DNA from: Candidatus Caldilinea saccharophila
GTDB lineage: Bacteria > Chloroflexota > Anaerolineae > Caldilineales > Caldilineaceae
DNA length: 62,113 bases
Direction of reading: 5' to 3'
Assembly: GCA_016710365.1 (NCBI GenBank)
Contig: JADJVW010000035.1
Coordinates: forward strand, 1 to 62,113
Part shown: one piece after another, positions 39,108 through 53,602 of the stretch
Numbering within the stretch: position 1 is the first letter of the stretch
Layout: the number at the start of each line of letters is the position of its first letter
The notes under the pieces: generated by a model
Told to the model about the DNA's origin: nothing
Database searches by the model: none
What the model saw: the letters and a program-made list of their open reading frames with translations, nothing else
Position numbers and translations under genes: made by a program

Positions 39108-40036
39108 AACCCAAGTTGCCACCTAAGGGCGGAAGATAGAAGATGGAGGAAGCCAGGACGAAGAGGATGGTCTTGAGTTCCAGAAGCCATCGGCCGTGAC
39201 AGCGTGAATATGTTTGGGCAGGAGGCGTTCGATCTGGCTGCCTGCGGTTTCGACTTGTTTGCGATAGTGGGCGAGCAGGTAAGTCATCCATGGCTCATGC
39301 GGTCGTTTGGAGTTGGCTTTGCGAATCGGCAAGAGTAATCGGTCACAGTCAGCCATGACATCTTCGATGTGGTAGACGTTATAGGCTTTGTCGCCGATGA
39401 TCAAGCCTGCGGTGGAAGGTCAAAATCGAACTGGTCGAGTGCGGACGTATCGCTGAACGCACCGGGCGAGCAGGAACTCGACAGGGAGTCCCTCTTTGGT
39501 GACGACCAGATGAATCTTGAGTCCATAAAGTAGCGTTTCTTGCTGGCTTGATAGCCTCGATAGGCTTCGTCCCGATAAAGCTTGCAGCGGCGAATCCGGT
39601 AATTGTCACAGACTGTAACCGGTAGACTGTCAATGATGTAGATATTGTCGTCATTGCGCTCTTTGGCAACGTCGCCCACCAGCCGGAAAAGCGTCATAAA
39701 CTGGTGCTTCACTCGCTTGAGACGACGACAGAGGCGACTGCGGCTGATTGTTCTCTTGAGATAGCCCTGTTCGTACAGCAGCACGCACGCCATTGCCTGA
39801 TTGCCGCCAAAGTACATGGCAGCCACCATTGCTATCGTCATGATTTCGGCGTCGCTCAGCACACATTGTGGATCATCTCGATGATGTTGCCATTTCAGCA
39901 AGTCGTCGCACAAGCAGTATACGAGTACAATGTTGGTGTCCATGGAGTTCTCCGTTCTCTGTTTTGGTTTGTCGACCTGTAACAGTAACGGAACTCCATG
40001 GCATTTTCAACTCACCCTCAAGGTAGCAACTTGGGT
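39108..40036 (-). mobile_element. IS982-family insertion sequence
   Basis: 929 bases bounded by imperfect inverted repeats (AACCCAAGTTGCCACC at 39108; GGTAGCAACTTGGGT ending at 40036). The 7-base sequence TAAGGAT flanks it on both sides (39101-39107 and 40037-40043), a clean target-site duplication, and the interrupted host frame rejoins when it is removed. It carries one minus-strand transposase gene. Confidence 0.85.
39123..39943 (-). pseudogene. IS982-family transposase, several frameshifts
   Basis: Starts at 39943 (MDTNIVLVYCLCDDLLKW). Recognisable IS982 features: LSDAEIMTIAMVAAMYFGGN; IYIIDSLPVTVCDNYRIRRC (catalytic Asp); then, over at least four single-base shifts, YGLKIHLVVTKEGLPVEFLL, LAPGAFSDTSALDQF, LIIGDKAYNVYHIEDVMADC (Asp region), and KTILFVLASSIFYLPP. 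The shifts near 39520, 39465, 39410 and 39185 would inactivate it if real. Since similar single-base indels occur in neighbouring essential-type genes, at least some may be sequence error. Confidence 0.75.
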
Positions 40037-40348
40037 TAAGGATACTCGGCGCGCGCCCGTTTGGGATCGCCCATCACGTCGTCGAGGAACCAGTTCAGGC
40101 TATCGATGCGCGCCTTGACCTCGCGTGCCAGCAGGTCGTGAAAGCGCGTGCGCAGGCTGTAGGCCACGGTGCGCGCCTGCAGCGCCAGGTCTTTGGCGCG
40201 CGACTGTTGCTCTATCGTCAGGCGATCCTGCCCACCCTCCAGACGAAAGATGCGCGTGAGCAGGTCGCCGCCCGACATCTGCACCTGTTGCACGTCGGAC
40301 GGCGTCGCCACGCGCAAGGTGCGGTAGACCTCCCCTTTTACAATATAA

Positions 40349-41371
40349 TCTTCTAACTCCTACGACTTCATCACGCGGCCGGCCTATCATGTGGCGCTGG
40401 CGCTGGGCGACACGGAATTTCTGCGCCTGATGCTGGGCGAAATGCGCAAGGCTGGCATCGACCCCGCGTCGCTGGTGCATGCGCTGCAGAATCACGACGA
40501 ACTGACGCTGGAGCTTGTCCACTTCTGGACGCTGCACAAGGATGACCGCTATACACTGGGCGGGCGCGAGATGAGTGGCGCCGACCTGCGCGAACAGATT
40601 CGAGCCGCAATGTATGCACGGCTGGCCGGGCCAAATGCGCCTTACAACCTGCGCTTTGTCACCAACGGGGTGGCCTGCACCACGGCGTCGATGGTGGCCG
40701 CGGCGCTGGGCATTCACGACATCGAACATCTCGACGCCGCGCAGATTGCGGCGATTCAGCGTGCGCATCTGCTGCTGGCGATGTACAACGCGCTGCAACC
40801 GGGCGTCTTTGCTCTCTCCGGCTGGGATCTCGTCGGCGCGCTGACGCTGCCTGCCACAGCGGTGGCCGACCTGATGCGGGATGGCGACACGCGCTGGATC
40901 AACCGCGGCGCCTACGATCTGATGGGCGTTGCACCGGCGGCGACGCATTCGCAGGCCGGGCTGCCGCGCACGCACGCACTGTACGGGTCGCTGCCCGACC
41001 AGTTGCGCAACCCCGTCTCCTTTGCCAGCCAGTTGCGCCACTTGCTCGACGTGCGCCGCCGCTACCGCCTCTTTGAGAGCCGCCAGCTTGCCGTGCCAGC
41101 GGTGAAGGCGCCGGGGCTGTTGATCCTGGTGCATGAATTGCCGGACGGCTTGGGGACAGAGATCACCGCGCTCAACTTTGGCGTCGAGCCGCTGGAAGAA
41201 ACCATCACACTGGCCGGCATCGCGTCACAGCCGGTGCGCGAACTGCTGCGTGACGAAGCGGCCGGCGGCGTCGATGCCCAGGGGCGTTTCAGCGTGCGGC
41301 TGGAAGGACATGCAGGAAAAGCCTATATAGTGGATGGTAAGGCATCGCTTGGGCATGATATGCGAGGGTAG
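40349..41371 (+). pseudogene. GH13 enzyme, C-terminal part only (trehalose synthase-like)
   Basis: About 337 codons beginning without a start: YDFITRPAYHVALALGDTEF, then LVHALQNHDELTLELVHFW (the GH13 NHDE catalytic-site region), GVFALSGWDLVGALTLP, and the C-terminal beta-domain (EITALNFGVEPLEETITLAG). The pattern resembles maltose alpha-glucosyltransferase/trehalose synthase. The first half, including the nucleophile region, is absent; the break at ~40361 coincides with the end of the split minus-strand gene, so a deletion or inversion joined two genes here. It is unlikely to be functional. Confidence 0.75.
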
Positions 41372-41406
41372 ATGCGGATGTCATGTGTAAAGACTGGCTC
41401 GCCCGC

Positions 41407-42171
41407 TCAAAATGCCAACAGGCTATATCCGCCATCCACCTCGATCGTCTGGCCGACGATCATGCGGGCGGCGTCGCTGCAGAGCCAGGCCGCGACTTCG
41501 CCCACATCCGCCGGCGTAACCAGGCGGCCGGCCGGCGTGTTTGCCTCGGCATAGGCGATCATCTCCTCTTTGCGTGGAAAGAAATCCAGTGCGCCGGTGA
41601 TGACCACGCCGGGGCTGATGCAGTTGGCGATAATATTTTCCGGCGCCAGTTCGACGGCCAGATAGCGCGTCATTGACTCGATGGCCGCTTTGCTGACGCC
41701 CACCACGCCATATTCCGGGAAGACGCGGCGGCTGCCGATGCTGGTCACCGTCAGGATGCGCCCCCATCCCTGCTGGCGCATATAAGGCAAAGCGGCTTGC
41801 ACGCCCACCAGGATGCTGCGCGCATTGATATTGACCGTCCACTCCCAGGCTTTCAAATCGATTGCGGTGATCGGCTTGAGTATGCCGCTGGCCGCGTTGC
41901 CAACAAAAATATCGACGCTGCCCAGCACGGTGGCGCTTTCCCTCACTAACGCCTGTATCTCTTCCTCGCGCCCTACGTGCGCTTTAACGACGATCGCTTT
42001 GACGCCAAACTGTGCGGCGTCGGCGGCCGTCTGCTCCGCCTCCGTACGGTGGCGGAAATAGTTGATGGCGACATGGCAGCCACGCGCGGCCAACGCCAGC
42101 ACGATGCCGCGGCCGATACCGCGCCCACCGCCGGTGATAATGGCGCATTTCCCTTGCAGATCATGTTTCAT
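41407..42171 (-). CDS. Short-chain dehydrogenase, FabL-like enoyl-ACP reductase candidate
   Basis: 254 residues from ATG 42171 (MKHDLQGKCAIITGGGRGIG). NADP-binding TGGGRGIGRG with INYFRHR after strand 2; NAA motif in VGNAASGILKPITAI; catalytic SIGS near residue 143 and YGVVGVSKAA (Y-x-x-x-K variant spacing: Y then K at +7). Spacing differs from the usual YxxxK and matches the enoyl-ACP reductase FabL/FabI type (Y-x6-K), so fatty acid elongation is plausible; other SDR roles are possible. It lies 22 bases after the recombinase-like gene on the same strand. Confidence 0.8.
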   Translation of the reverse strand: MKHDLQGKCAIITGGGRGIGRGIVLALAARGCHVAINYFRHRTEAEQTAADAAQFGVKAIVVKAHVGREEEIQALVRESATVLGSVDIFVGNAASGILKPITAIDLKAWEWTVNINARSILVGVQAALPYMRQQGWGRILTVTSIGSRRVFPEYGVVGVSKAAIESMTRYLAVELAPENIIANCISPGVVITGALDFFPRKEEMIAYAEANTPAGRLVTPADVGEVAAWLCSDAARMIVGQTIEVDGGYSLLAF

Positions 42172-42193
42172 GGCGAGATATTCCGTCAACAGG

Positions 42194-43183
42194 TCAGCGT
42201 CCGGCCAGCAAACGCACCTTCTCGCTGGTTTCGCGCCAGGAGATTTTGCTTAGCCCCATCTTCTGACGCAACTGCTCTTCAGGCATGCCGTTGCGGAAGT
42301 CACGCACGGCGCACGTCCAGCGCAGCGCCTCGAAGCCCACCTGGACATAGCGAATGCCGGCCAGTTCGCCGAGGTCTTCCAGCACGTATTCCAGGTTGCG
42401 TGGGGTGCAATCGAAGAGCAAGTCTTGCGGATTGTACTGCGCCAAATATTGTTGCAGTGCAGGCACGATGGTCGCCGTCAGCCCCAGGGAGCGGTTCTTG
42501 TGGGCATAACGCTCTTCACGATAGCGCACCATCAACACCGGCGAGGAGGGTTGCGCGATGTCAATATCGTCGATCAAGAGGCGCGCACATTCGGCTTTCT
42601 TGATGCCAGTCTGCACCAGCAAACTGACCAGCAGGTAGGGGCGCGCGTCGGGATTCTGCCGGTCGCGGCTGATGTCCTGCGCCTTGAGCAGCAGCGTGCG
42701 CACATCACTGTCGCGCAGAATCGTCGCCAATGGTGTGCGGGCCTGAATCTGCACGAGCGGCTCGGCTGGGTCGGTGCTGATGACGCCGACGCCGTGCAGC
42801 CAGCCAAAGAAAACCTTCATGGTCGTGATGCGTCGCGCCTGGGTTTTGGCGCTAAACTCCATCCCCCGCGTCTCTGCCAGCCAGGGCAGAAACTCATCCA
42901 GATTTTGCGTCGAGACATGGTAGAGCCTGGTTTCGCGCCCCAGATAGTCGGTTAGAAATTTGAGATCGTTCTGGAACGCTTTGATGGTGTTCTCGCTGAA
43001 CCCCTTGCGCACCATATATTCATGGAAGGCGTTGACCGCCTCCACGACGCTGCTGTTGGCGCGCAAGGGCGGCGTCAGGTCGGGCGGCGGTTCAACCGTG
43101 GCGCCTTCGCGGTCAGGAATCAAGGTTTCCTGCGGCAGGTCCACTTCAGGTTCGTCATGGGATGACACGGGTAATTCCGACAT
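42194..43183 (-). CDS. Tyrosine recombinase-like protein with degenerate catalytic residues
   Basis: 329 residues. A ~50-residue acidic, proline-rich N-terminal extension (EPEVDLPQETLIPDREGATV) precedes a SAM-like core-binding domain (VNAFHEYMVRKGFSENTIKA) and a XerC/D-type catalytic domain. The usual Arg of TGLRxxE is Lys here (VQTGIKKAECARLLIDDID). The HxxR segment reads ALRWTCAVRDFRNG, with Trp for His. The final GHxxxxTTxxYT region is GLSKISWRETSEKVRLLAG, with no Tyr. Strand exchange is therefore unlikely. The fold may be kept as a DNA-binding protein. Vertical retention next to fabL-like and hppA argues against a mobile integrase. Confidence 0.75.
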   Translation of the reverse strand: MSELPVSSHDEPEVDLPQETLIPDREGATVEPPPDLTPPLRANSSVVEAVNAFHEYMVRKGFSENTIKAFQNDLKFLTDYLGRETRLYHVSTQNLDEFLPWLAETRGMEFSAKTQARRITTMKVFFGWLHGVGVISTDPAEPLVQIQARTPLATILRDSDVRTLLLKAQDISRDRQNPDARPYLLVSLLVQTGIKKAECARLLIDDIDIAQPSSPVLMVRYREERYAHKNRSLGLTATIVPALQQYLAQYNPQDLLFDCTPRNLEYVLEDLGELAGIRYVQVGFEALRWTCAVRDFRNGMPEEQLRQKMGLSKISWRETSEKVRLLAGR

Positions 43184-43276
43184 AATCAGCTCGCACAGGT
43201 TGCTATAATGATTGAGTTTCGTATAGATAGAGAAGTATATCGGCGGCGTTGGAAGGTGTCAAGCCTCGTTTCCTAA

Positions 43277-43317
43277 CAAAACAAGCCCGGACTCTAACCA
43301 AGTCCGGGCTTGTTTTG
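43277..43317. terminator. Strong bidirectional terminator 3' of hppA
   Basis: CAAAACAAGCCCGGACT pairs perfectly over 17 bp with 43301-43317, loop CTAACCA; it ends in TTTTG on the plus strand and, by symmetry, on the minus strand. It would stop the minus-strand hppA transcript ahead of the recombinase-like gene. Confidence 0.85.
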
Positions 43318-43454
43318 TTGAAATCCTACGTTGTGAATACCAGCGAAATGTCTACAGCGCTAAAGCAATTTCAGGTTACTGGGAGTGAAAATTGTTTTCC
43401 TCTGCGCACCTCTGCCTCTCCACGCCTCTGCGTCAAAGTGCTTTCAGGGCAGTT

Positions 43455-45539
<2,085 letters not shown>

Positions 45540-45879
45540 GGCAATCCTCCTTCAAATTGAAATAATTTGGGCTGTAAGATATTAATTTTCATCCCCATTG
45601 ATGAATGAATACATCCGTAACTTCGGCGAACCCGCCCAGCCGTGACCCGGTCGGGTTCGTCTATCTCGATTATGCTGTCGACAAGTCGCTGTAGTCCTAG
45701 GTTCCGGCAACCAATGAATTGTCTGAATTCTTGGTTGCAAAGGACAAATTGAGAGTCTGTGTATTGTAATTTGTGGGTAGTGTTTCGCCAAATGGTCAGG
45801 TGTTCAACTATATCCTGCATCTGTCATGTTACAATAGTGAGCGGAGACGAAGAGAGTGAAGCAAGCGGGGAGGAGACCC
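45540..45879. other. Divergent intergenic region between hppA and the cysteine desulfurase
   Basis: 340 bases holding the promoters of both genes. TTACAATAG at 45829-45837 could contain the plus-strand -10, but no good -35 is spaced before it. Minus-strand frames here are not protein-like. GGGGAGGAG at 45867-45875 is the ribosome site for the ATG at 45880. Confidence 0.5.
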
Positions 45880-47043
45880 ATGTCGTCACGCTTTATCTAT
45901 CTTGACCACGCCGCCACCACACCGGTGCGCACCGAAGTGCTGGAGGTGATGCAAACACACCTTAGCGAAAGCTATGGCAACCCCTCCAGCCTTCATCGCG
46001 CCGGGCGTCGGGCAAGCGTAGTTCTGCAAAGTGCGCGTCAGACGCTGGCCGCTCTGCTCAACGCACGGCCAAGTGAGATCATCTTCACGAGCGGCGGCAC
46101 GGAAAGCGACAACGCCGCGGTGCGCGGCATCGCTTTGGCGCGCCGCGCGGCCACCGGCGCCAATCGGCTGATTACGACCGCCGTCGAGCACAAGGCGGTG
46201 TTGCAAACTGCTGAGGATCTGCGCGATCATTTTGGATTTTCGCTCACTGTGCTGCCGGTGGATCGCGATGGAGTGGTGAGCCTGGCATCTGTAGCCGCGG
46301 CGCTTGGCGATGCTGGCGACGTGGCGCTCGTCAGTGTGATGTACGCCAACAATGAAATCGGCGCGGTCGAGCCGGTGGCGGAGATCGGGGCTTATTGCCG
46401 GGAACAGCGCATTCCTTTTCACACTGATGCGGTCCAGGCGGGCGGAAAACTCCCGCTCGACGTGAACACCCTGCAGGTCGATGCGATGAGCCTGGGCGCC
46501 CACAAATTTTATGGGCCAAAAGGCGTCGGCCTGCTTTATTTACGCAGCGGCGCGCCCTTCTGGCCTGTGGTGACTGGCGGCAGTCAGGAAGGCGGTCGCC
46601 GCGCTGGCACGGAAAACACGCCGCTGATCGCCGGCATGGTCAAGGCGCTGGAACTGGCAGAGACGGAGCGAGCAAGCGAAGGCGCTCGTCTGCGCGCCCT
46701 ACGCGACCGGCTGATCGGTGGCCTGCTGGAAGCAGTCGACAACGTCCATTTGACAGGCCCTCAGGTGCGGCGACTGGACAATCACGCCAGCTTTATCGTC
46801 GAGGACGCCGACGCTGAAGGGATGCTGATCGCGCTCGACTTAGCCGGCATCGCGGCGAGCAGCGGCAGCGCCTGTGCATCGGGCGGCAACCGTCCCAGCC
46901 ATGTATTGGAGGCAATTGGCGCGTCGCCTGAGCAGGCCGCGGGTGCGATTCGCTTCAGTCTAGGGCGAGACACTACAGTCGAAGATATTGACTTTGTGAT
47001 CCACAAGCTGCCGGAGATTGTTGTGCGCGTGCGCGCTGGATAA
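45880..47043 (+). CDS. Cysteine desulfurase (NifS/IscS family)
   Basis: 387 residues from ATG 45880 (MSSRFIYLDHAATTPVRTEV). PLP enzyme: FTSGGTESDN, TTAVEHKAV (His), DAVQAGGK, Schiff-base Lys in SLGAHKFYGPKGVG near 207, and catalytic Cys in ASSGSACASGG near 331. It mobilises sulfur as persulfide for Fe-S clusters or tRNA thiolation; with a tRNA-Sec present in the window, selenium delivery is also conceivable. Alone on its strand, converging with the response regulator after 16 bases. No scaffold gene (IscU) adjacent. Confidence 0.93.
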   Translation: MSSRFIYLDHAATTPVRTEVLEVMQTHLSESYGNPSSLHRAGRRASVVLQSARQTLAALLNARPSEIIFTSGGTESDNAAVRGIALARRAATGANRLITTAVEHKAVLQTAEDLRDHFGFSLTVLPVDRDGVVSLASVAAALGDAGDVALVSVMYANNEIGAVEPVAEIGAYCREQRIPFHTDAVQAGGKLPLDVNTLQVDAMSLGAHKFYGPKGVGLLYLRSGAPFWPVVTGGSQEGGRRAGTENTPLIAGMVKALELAETERASEGARLRALRDRLIGGLLEAVDNVHLTGPQVRRLDNHASFIVEDADAEGMLIALDLAGIAASSGSACASGGNRPSHVLEAIGASPEQAAGAIRFSLGRDTTVEDIDFVIHKLPEIVVRVRAG

Positions 47044-47059
47044 AACAGGTTTGGTCAAC

Positions 47060-47827
47060 CTAATCAGGCGACGCCACACAGTATTTATACCCAACGCCGC
47101 GCATTGTAACGACGCGTGTTGGATTGGAGGCGTCGGACTCGATCTTCGTACGCAGCCGGCGTATGGCAAGTTCAACCAGATTGAGGTTGTCCGTATCCAG
47201 GTAGCCCCACACCTCTTGAAGCAGTTCCTCCTTAGAAACAGGACGATCGATCTGACTGACAAGATGGCGTAACAGGGCAAACTCAATTGGTGTAAGCGTG
47301 ACGCGCTGCCGCTTTATCTCGATTTCCTGGGTCGCGTTGAAAAGTTTGAGATCGCCGATCTCGGCCACCTCAAAGGAATGGTGATGGTTGAGATGCATCG
47401 ATCGGCGGATGACAGCATGAATGCGAGCCTCCAATTCTTTGAAATTGAAGGGCTTGGTAATGTAGTTGTCGGCGCCAAATTTCAGCCCCTGAATAATATC
47501 TTCTGGGCGGTTCAGCGCAGTGATCATCACGATCGGGACGTTGGATTGGCGTCGGATTTCCTGGCAGACCTCAAACCCAGTGCGCTTCGGCATGAGCACA
47601 TCCAGCATTACCAGATGAAAGCGTTGCGCGCCAAACTTCAGCAGTGCATCATCGCCGTCCACCGCCTCAGTGACGATAAACCCCAGACGCTCCATGGATT
47701 GCTTGAGTAACCGGCGCATGACCAGTTCGTCTTCAGCAATCAAGACATTGAGTTCGGATGCAAGCAATCCTTTACTGCCAAGCGTGCTATCTCTTGAAGA
47801 TGTGACGGCAGAGTCATTCTGGGTTGG
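47060..47827 (-). CDS. OmpR-family response regulator
   Basis: About 255 residues from the ATG at 47827 (GGAAAG upstream); another ATG at 47845 is possible. A ~27-residue N-terminal extension precedes the receiver domain: LNVLIAEDELVMRRLLKQSM (acidic pocket), LVMLDVLMPKRTGFEVCQEI (phospho-acceptor Asp), VPIVMITALNR (Thr) and ITKPFNFKELEAR (Lys). A C-terminal winged helix follows (LTPIEFALLRHLVSQIDRPV; VELAIRRLRTKIESD; GVGYKYCV). No partner histidine kinase lies nearby, so it is an orphan here. It is divergent from the MalK-type gene, 289 bases away. Confidence 0.92.
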   Translation of the reverse strand, partial: PTQNDSAVTSSRDSTLGSKGLLASELNVLIAEDELVMRRLLKQSMERLGFIVTEAVDGDDALLKFGAQRFHLVMLDVLMPKRTGFEVCQEIRRQSNVPIVMITALNRPEDIIQGLKFGADNYITKPFNFKELEARIHAVIRRSMHLNHHHSFEVAEIGDLKLFNATQEIEIKRQRVTLTPIEFALLRHLVSQIDRPVSKEELLQEVWGYLDTDNLNLVELAIRRLRTKIESDASNPTRVVTMRGVGYKYCVASPD

Positions 47828-48004
47828 CATGCAAACTTTCCACATGGGTGATCCACTGATTTTGGCGGAATTTACGACTGCATCTCGGACTGTAGCCGGA
47901 AAGTGGCTTACCGTTCATGTAAGCAAAGCGTAACATATTCATTGTCCAATGTCAAACGGAATAAATGCTGCTTTGGGTTTGATAAGTAAGCATGAAAATC
48001 GCAC

Positions 48005-48034
48005 TTGCACCATAAATTGTGATTGTGATATACT
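48005..48034 (+). promoter_or_regulatory. Probable promoter of the MalK/UgpC-type gene
   Basis: TTGCAC at 48005-48010 and TATACT at 48029-48034, 18-base spacing, about 80 bases before the ATG at 48116. The intervening leader ends in a good AAGGAG site. Confidence 0.6.
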
Positions 48035-48096
48035 CTTGCCAACAGGATGCTCCCTGCTTACCTCCATTTTTTTGTTTCAAACAATTGTGTTTGACG

Positions 48097-49222
<1,126 letters not shown>

Positions 49223-49260
49223 TTTCGCTGGCTGGTTAATTGCATTACTTATGGTAAATG

Positions 49261-49294
49261 AGGCCGGGGATCGCAAAGATCCTTGGCCTTTTTG
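49261..49294 (+). terminator. Terminator after the ABC ATPase gene
   Basis: AGGCCGGGGATC pairs with GATCCTTGGCCT (two G-T wobbles) around GCAAA, followed by TTTTTG. Confidence 0.8.
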
Positions 49295-49372
49295 TTTCCC
49301 CGTCCGCCTTGATGGGAAAACTCTGTTCTTCCCCTGCTCCACCCCCATATGAATCCAGGAGGCATGGAACTC

Positions 49373-50152
49373 ATGAACGGTGAATTGGGAAAGTCCATTG
49401 CGTTGGCGGCCGAGGTGGTGGCAAGCGCGTGTTCCCTTGTCGTGTTCACCGGCGCCGGCGTCAGCGCCGAGTCGGGTATTGACACCTTCCGCGATGCTCA
49501 GACAGGGTTGTGGTCGCATTTTGATCCTCAACAACTGGCGAGCCAAGCCGGGTTCGCCGCTGATCCTGGACTGGTCTGGCGTTGGTACATGCATCGGCTC
49601 GCTAGGGTCGAACAGGCGACGCCCAATCCGGGCCATCAAGCGCTCGCCGACCTGGAACGGCTGACGCCATCCCTTACCTTGATTACCCAGAACGTGGACG
49701 ATCTGCATGAGCGCGCGGGCAACCAGCGTGTGTTGCATCTGCACGGCCATATTGGGCGTTTCCATTGCAATGGCTGCCAGACGCCATACGCGCTCCAACC
49801 TGACGATTACGCCTCGCCTACCCCGCCGCAATGTATGTTGTGTCTGGACTACGTGCGCCCCAGCGTCGTGTGGTTTGGAGAGATCTTGCCAGAGCAGGCG
49901 TTAAATCAGGCGTGGCGCGCTGCCGAACAGTGTGAGGTTTTCTTGGTGATCGGCACGAGCGGCGTTGTCTATCCCGCGGCGCAATTGCCGCTAATCGCCA
50001 AGCGTCACGGCGCGCACGTCATCGAGATCAACCCAGAGATATCGGCGCTGTCGGACGTGGCGGACGTCACCTTGCGCGCCCCGGGCGGCGAGGCGTTGCC
50101 GCGGTTGGTTGCTGAAGTAGGGAGTCAATTGCGTAAAGATCGCACAGCTTGA
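49373..50152 (+). CDS. Sirtuin NAD+-dependent protein deacylase (Sir2/CobB)
   Basis: About 259 residues. NAD site VVFTGAGVSAESGIDTFRD, NVDDLHERAG, catalytic His in LHLHGHIGRFHCNGC, and Zn ligands CNGC and CMLC. WYMHRL near residue 65 has Tyr and Arg three apart, the pair that in SIRT5/CobB binds succinyl or malonyl lysine. AGGAGG at 49357 fits ATG 49373 (spacing 10) better than ATG 49364 (spacing 1) or 49349 (none). It removes acyl groups from lysines, for example on acyl-CoA synthetases. Converges with the DUF4012 gene. Confidence 0.9.
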   Translation: MNGELGKSIALAAEVVASACSLVVFTGAGVSAESGIDTFRDAQTGLWSHFDPQQLASQAGFAADPGLVWRWYMHRLARVEQATPNPGHQALADLERLTPSLTLITQNVDDLHERAGNQRVLHLHGHIGRFHCNGCQTPYALQPDDYASPTPPQCMLCLDYVRPSVVWFGEILPEQALNQAWRAAEQCEVFLVIGTSGVVYPAAQLPLIAKRHGAHVIEINPEISALSDVADVTLRAPGGEALPRLVAEVGSQLRKDRTA

Positions 50153-50168
50153 GAGCGGCGTTCCAATA

Positions 50169-52108
50169 TTAAGGCGACGTGGGCCATTCCCACACGGCAT
50201 CGTCCACGAGAGTGGATTGCGTGACGCCATGGATGTGAACGGTTGCAGGCAATGCTTTCGTCCCCGACTGTCGCTGCAAAACGAGCCGATACTGGTCGGG
50301 CGTGAAGTCAGGCGGCAAGGTGTAGGTGAAAGTCACGGTGTTGGTATGGTGCGGCGGCAAAATGAAATACCCCGTAAACACTTGCGTGCGTTGCTCGCCG
50401 CGCTGCGTGGTGACGCTTGCGGGTTCGACGCCGGTCACCTCGAGCAGCTTGCTGCCCGCCGGCGCATAGACGCGCACGTAGTCAAAGTAGCAGCGCGCCA
50501 CCAGCGCGGCATAGCTGTCTCCATAGCGGGGCGTCAGATCGCAGCCAGGATCATCAGCCTCGATGGGATGCGTGTAGGTCAAGGTGAGCGTAGCCTGCGC
50601 CGGCTGATCCGCTCCCTGGGGCCAGTCTACGCGATAATCGAGCGCCCGCTCAATCGCGGCGTCAGCCTTGTTGTAGCCCATGTTGGTATCGACGACGGCC
50701 AGAAAATCGCTTCCCGTGGCGGGACGCAGCGCGCCATCCCAGCCTTGTGCGTGCAGGACCGCGTCAGCTTCTTCGTTGTCCAGCCACACCTGGATGGAGC
50801 GCTCACGCAATGCGCCGACAAGCGCTGAAGTCAGGGCCAGCAGATCCGCATCTCCGTTTTGCACCTTTGTGAGCGCAGCGTCCGCCAACCGCGGGATAAA
50901 CTCTTTGCGTTGCGACCACCACGCGCCCAGCGTCTCTGGCGTGTCACCGCCCACCGCCGTATCGCTTTCGGCGGGTCGCTCCCAAAGCTTTACGATTTGA
51001 TCCTCGATGTTCTCGCCACCGATCGGATCGTCAAACCCGGCGACCTGAAGCTCTCCCAGCGCGGAAAAGATGCGCCGGACTGCGTGCAGGTCAACCGTGG
51101 CGATGCCGTCCACCTCGACGCCCATGTCGCTTTTATACAGCGCCGCCGCCACTTGTGCTGTGGTGGGCAGATCCGGCGACCAGTTGGCGTCGCGCATGAC
51201 AAGCACCGGAATGTTCATGTAGTGCTGCATCGCAGCCGGCGCCGGTGGATACATGCCATCGGCGCGATAGACTTCGTAACTGTCTGCAAAGTCCAGTTCG
51301 GTCAGCTTGCCTTGATCCAGCGTAAGCCGGCCAATCGCAGCGATGAAGCCGCCGGTTGCACGCAGCTCATGATTGTTTTGCACCAAGAGCAGATAGGTCT
51401 TGGGGCGATCCATCCCCAGCAAGGCCGGCAATTGCGGGCCAAGTTGCGTCGCCACATCGGCCAACGCCAGCAAATCGGGCGCAGCTTGCAGCGGCGCGGC
51501 AAGACGACCTGGCAACGCCGCGCCGTCGACGGTTGACAGCGTCGCACGCAGCGCCTCCAGCCGCGGGGCAAACTCGGGCAGCGCCGCCGACTGCTGAGCC
51601 ACTGCCTGCAAAAGCAGTTCAGGTGTTGATGCATCCGGTTGTGCCGCGTGCAACTCCGCCAGCGTCGGCGCCAACAGGTCGCTGCCTGCCTGCGTCAGAT
51701 CGAGCGCCTGACGGCCAGCTTCGACTAGCTCCGGTGCGGATGCAGCAAGCGCGCCATAGGTGGGCACAAATCCAAACCACTCGGCGGCCGGCAGGAGTGG
51801 ATCCACCTCCTGCGTGAATTCGTCATAGTTTTCTGTCAGGCGATCCAGGGTGTTTTGCAGTGCAACTGGATTGTCGAGGGGTGCAGTCGCAGCCAGTGCA
51901 CGCAATTGCATCGCCGACTGATAGGTGTTCCAACCAGCCCAGGCAAGTGTGATGCCTTTGTAAGCGATGAGGAACAGCGCTGCCAACGCGATGAAAGCGC
52001 ATCCAATCCGCCACGGATGGCGAGTGGGATGCGCGGGTGCTCTCGAAGGGGAAATTTGCTGCTCGATCATACTTTCACTGACTTTTTTGCCTGCTGCAAT
52101 GGATGTGT

Positions 52109-52127
<19 letters not shown>
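50169..52127 (-). CDS. DUF4012 membrane protein of the surface-polysaccharide cluster
   Basis: 652 residues. A ~40-residue cytoplasmic N-terminus, one TM helix (IGCAFIALAALFLIAYKGIT), then a large external domain. KTYLLLVQNNHELRATGGFI is the DUF4012 signature; the C-terminal half has Ig-like beta sequence (QATLTLTYTHPIEADDPGCD; HTNTVTFTYTLPPDFTPDQY). DUF4012 proteins occur in exopolysaccharide clusters of Gram-positive and Chloroflexota species; the reaction is unknown. The start overlaps the end of the DUF2723 gene by 19 bases, so the two are cotranscribed. Confidence 0.85.

Positions 52128-53601
<1,474 letters not shown>

Positions 53602-53602
<1 letters not shown>

Larger units (their letters stand above)
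38950..40360 (-). pseudogene. Unknown gene, both ends lost and split by an IS982-type insertion
   Basis: Right part (40360 to 40037, minus): ELEDYIVKGEVYRTLRVATP, MSGGDLLTRIFRLEGGQDRL and LNWFLDDVMGDPKRARAEYP. Left part (39107 to ~38950): YEIRNRQRIAVMVDELAEDF and LQRVDERIRLLVQTTAFVWD. Removing the IS and one copy of the 7-base duplication joins them in frame (EYP-YEIRN). The 5' end stops abruptly where the GH13 fragment begins (~40361) and the 3' end where uppP begins (~38954). The protein is helical and not recognised. Confidence 0.7.

Noticed and set aside
45582..45820. Minus-strand ORFs upstream of hppA
   Set aside because: They overlap each other and the promoter region, and have no recognisable sequence.
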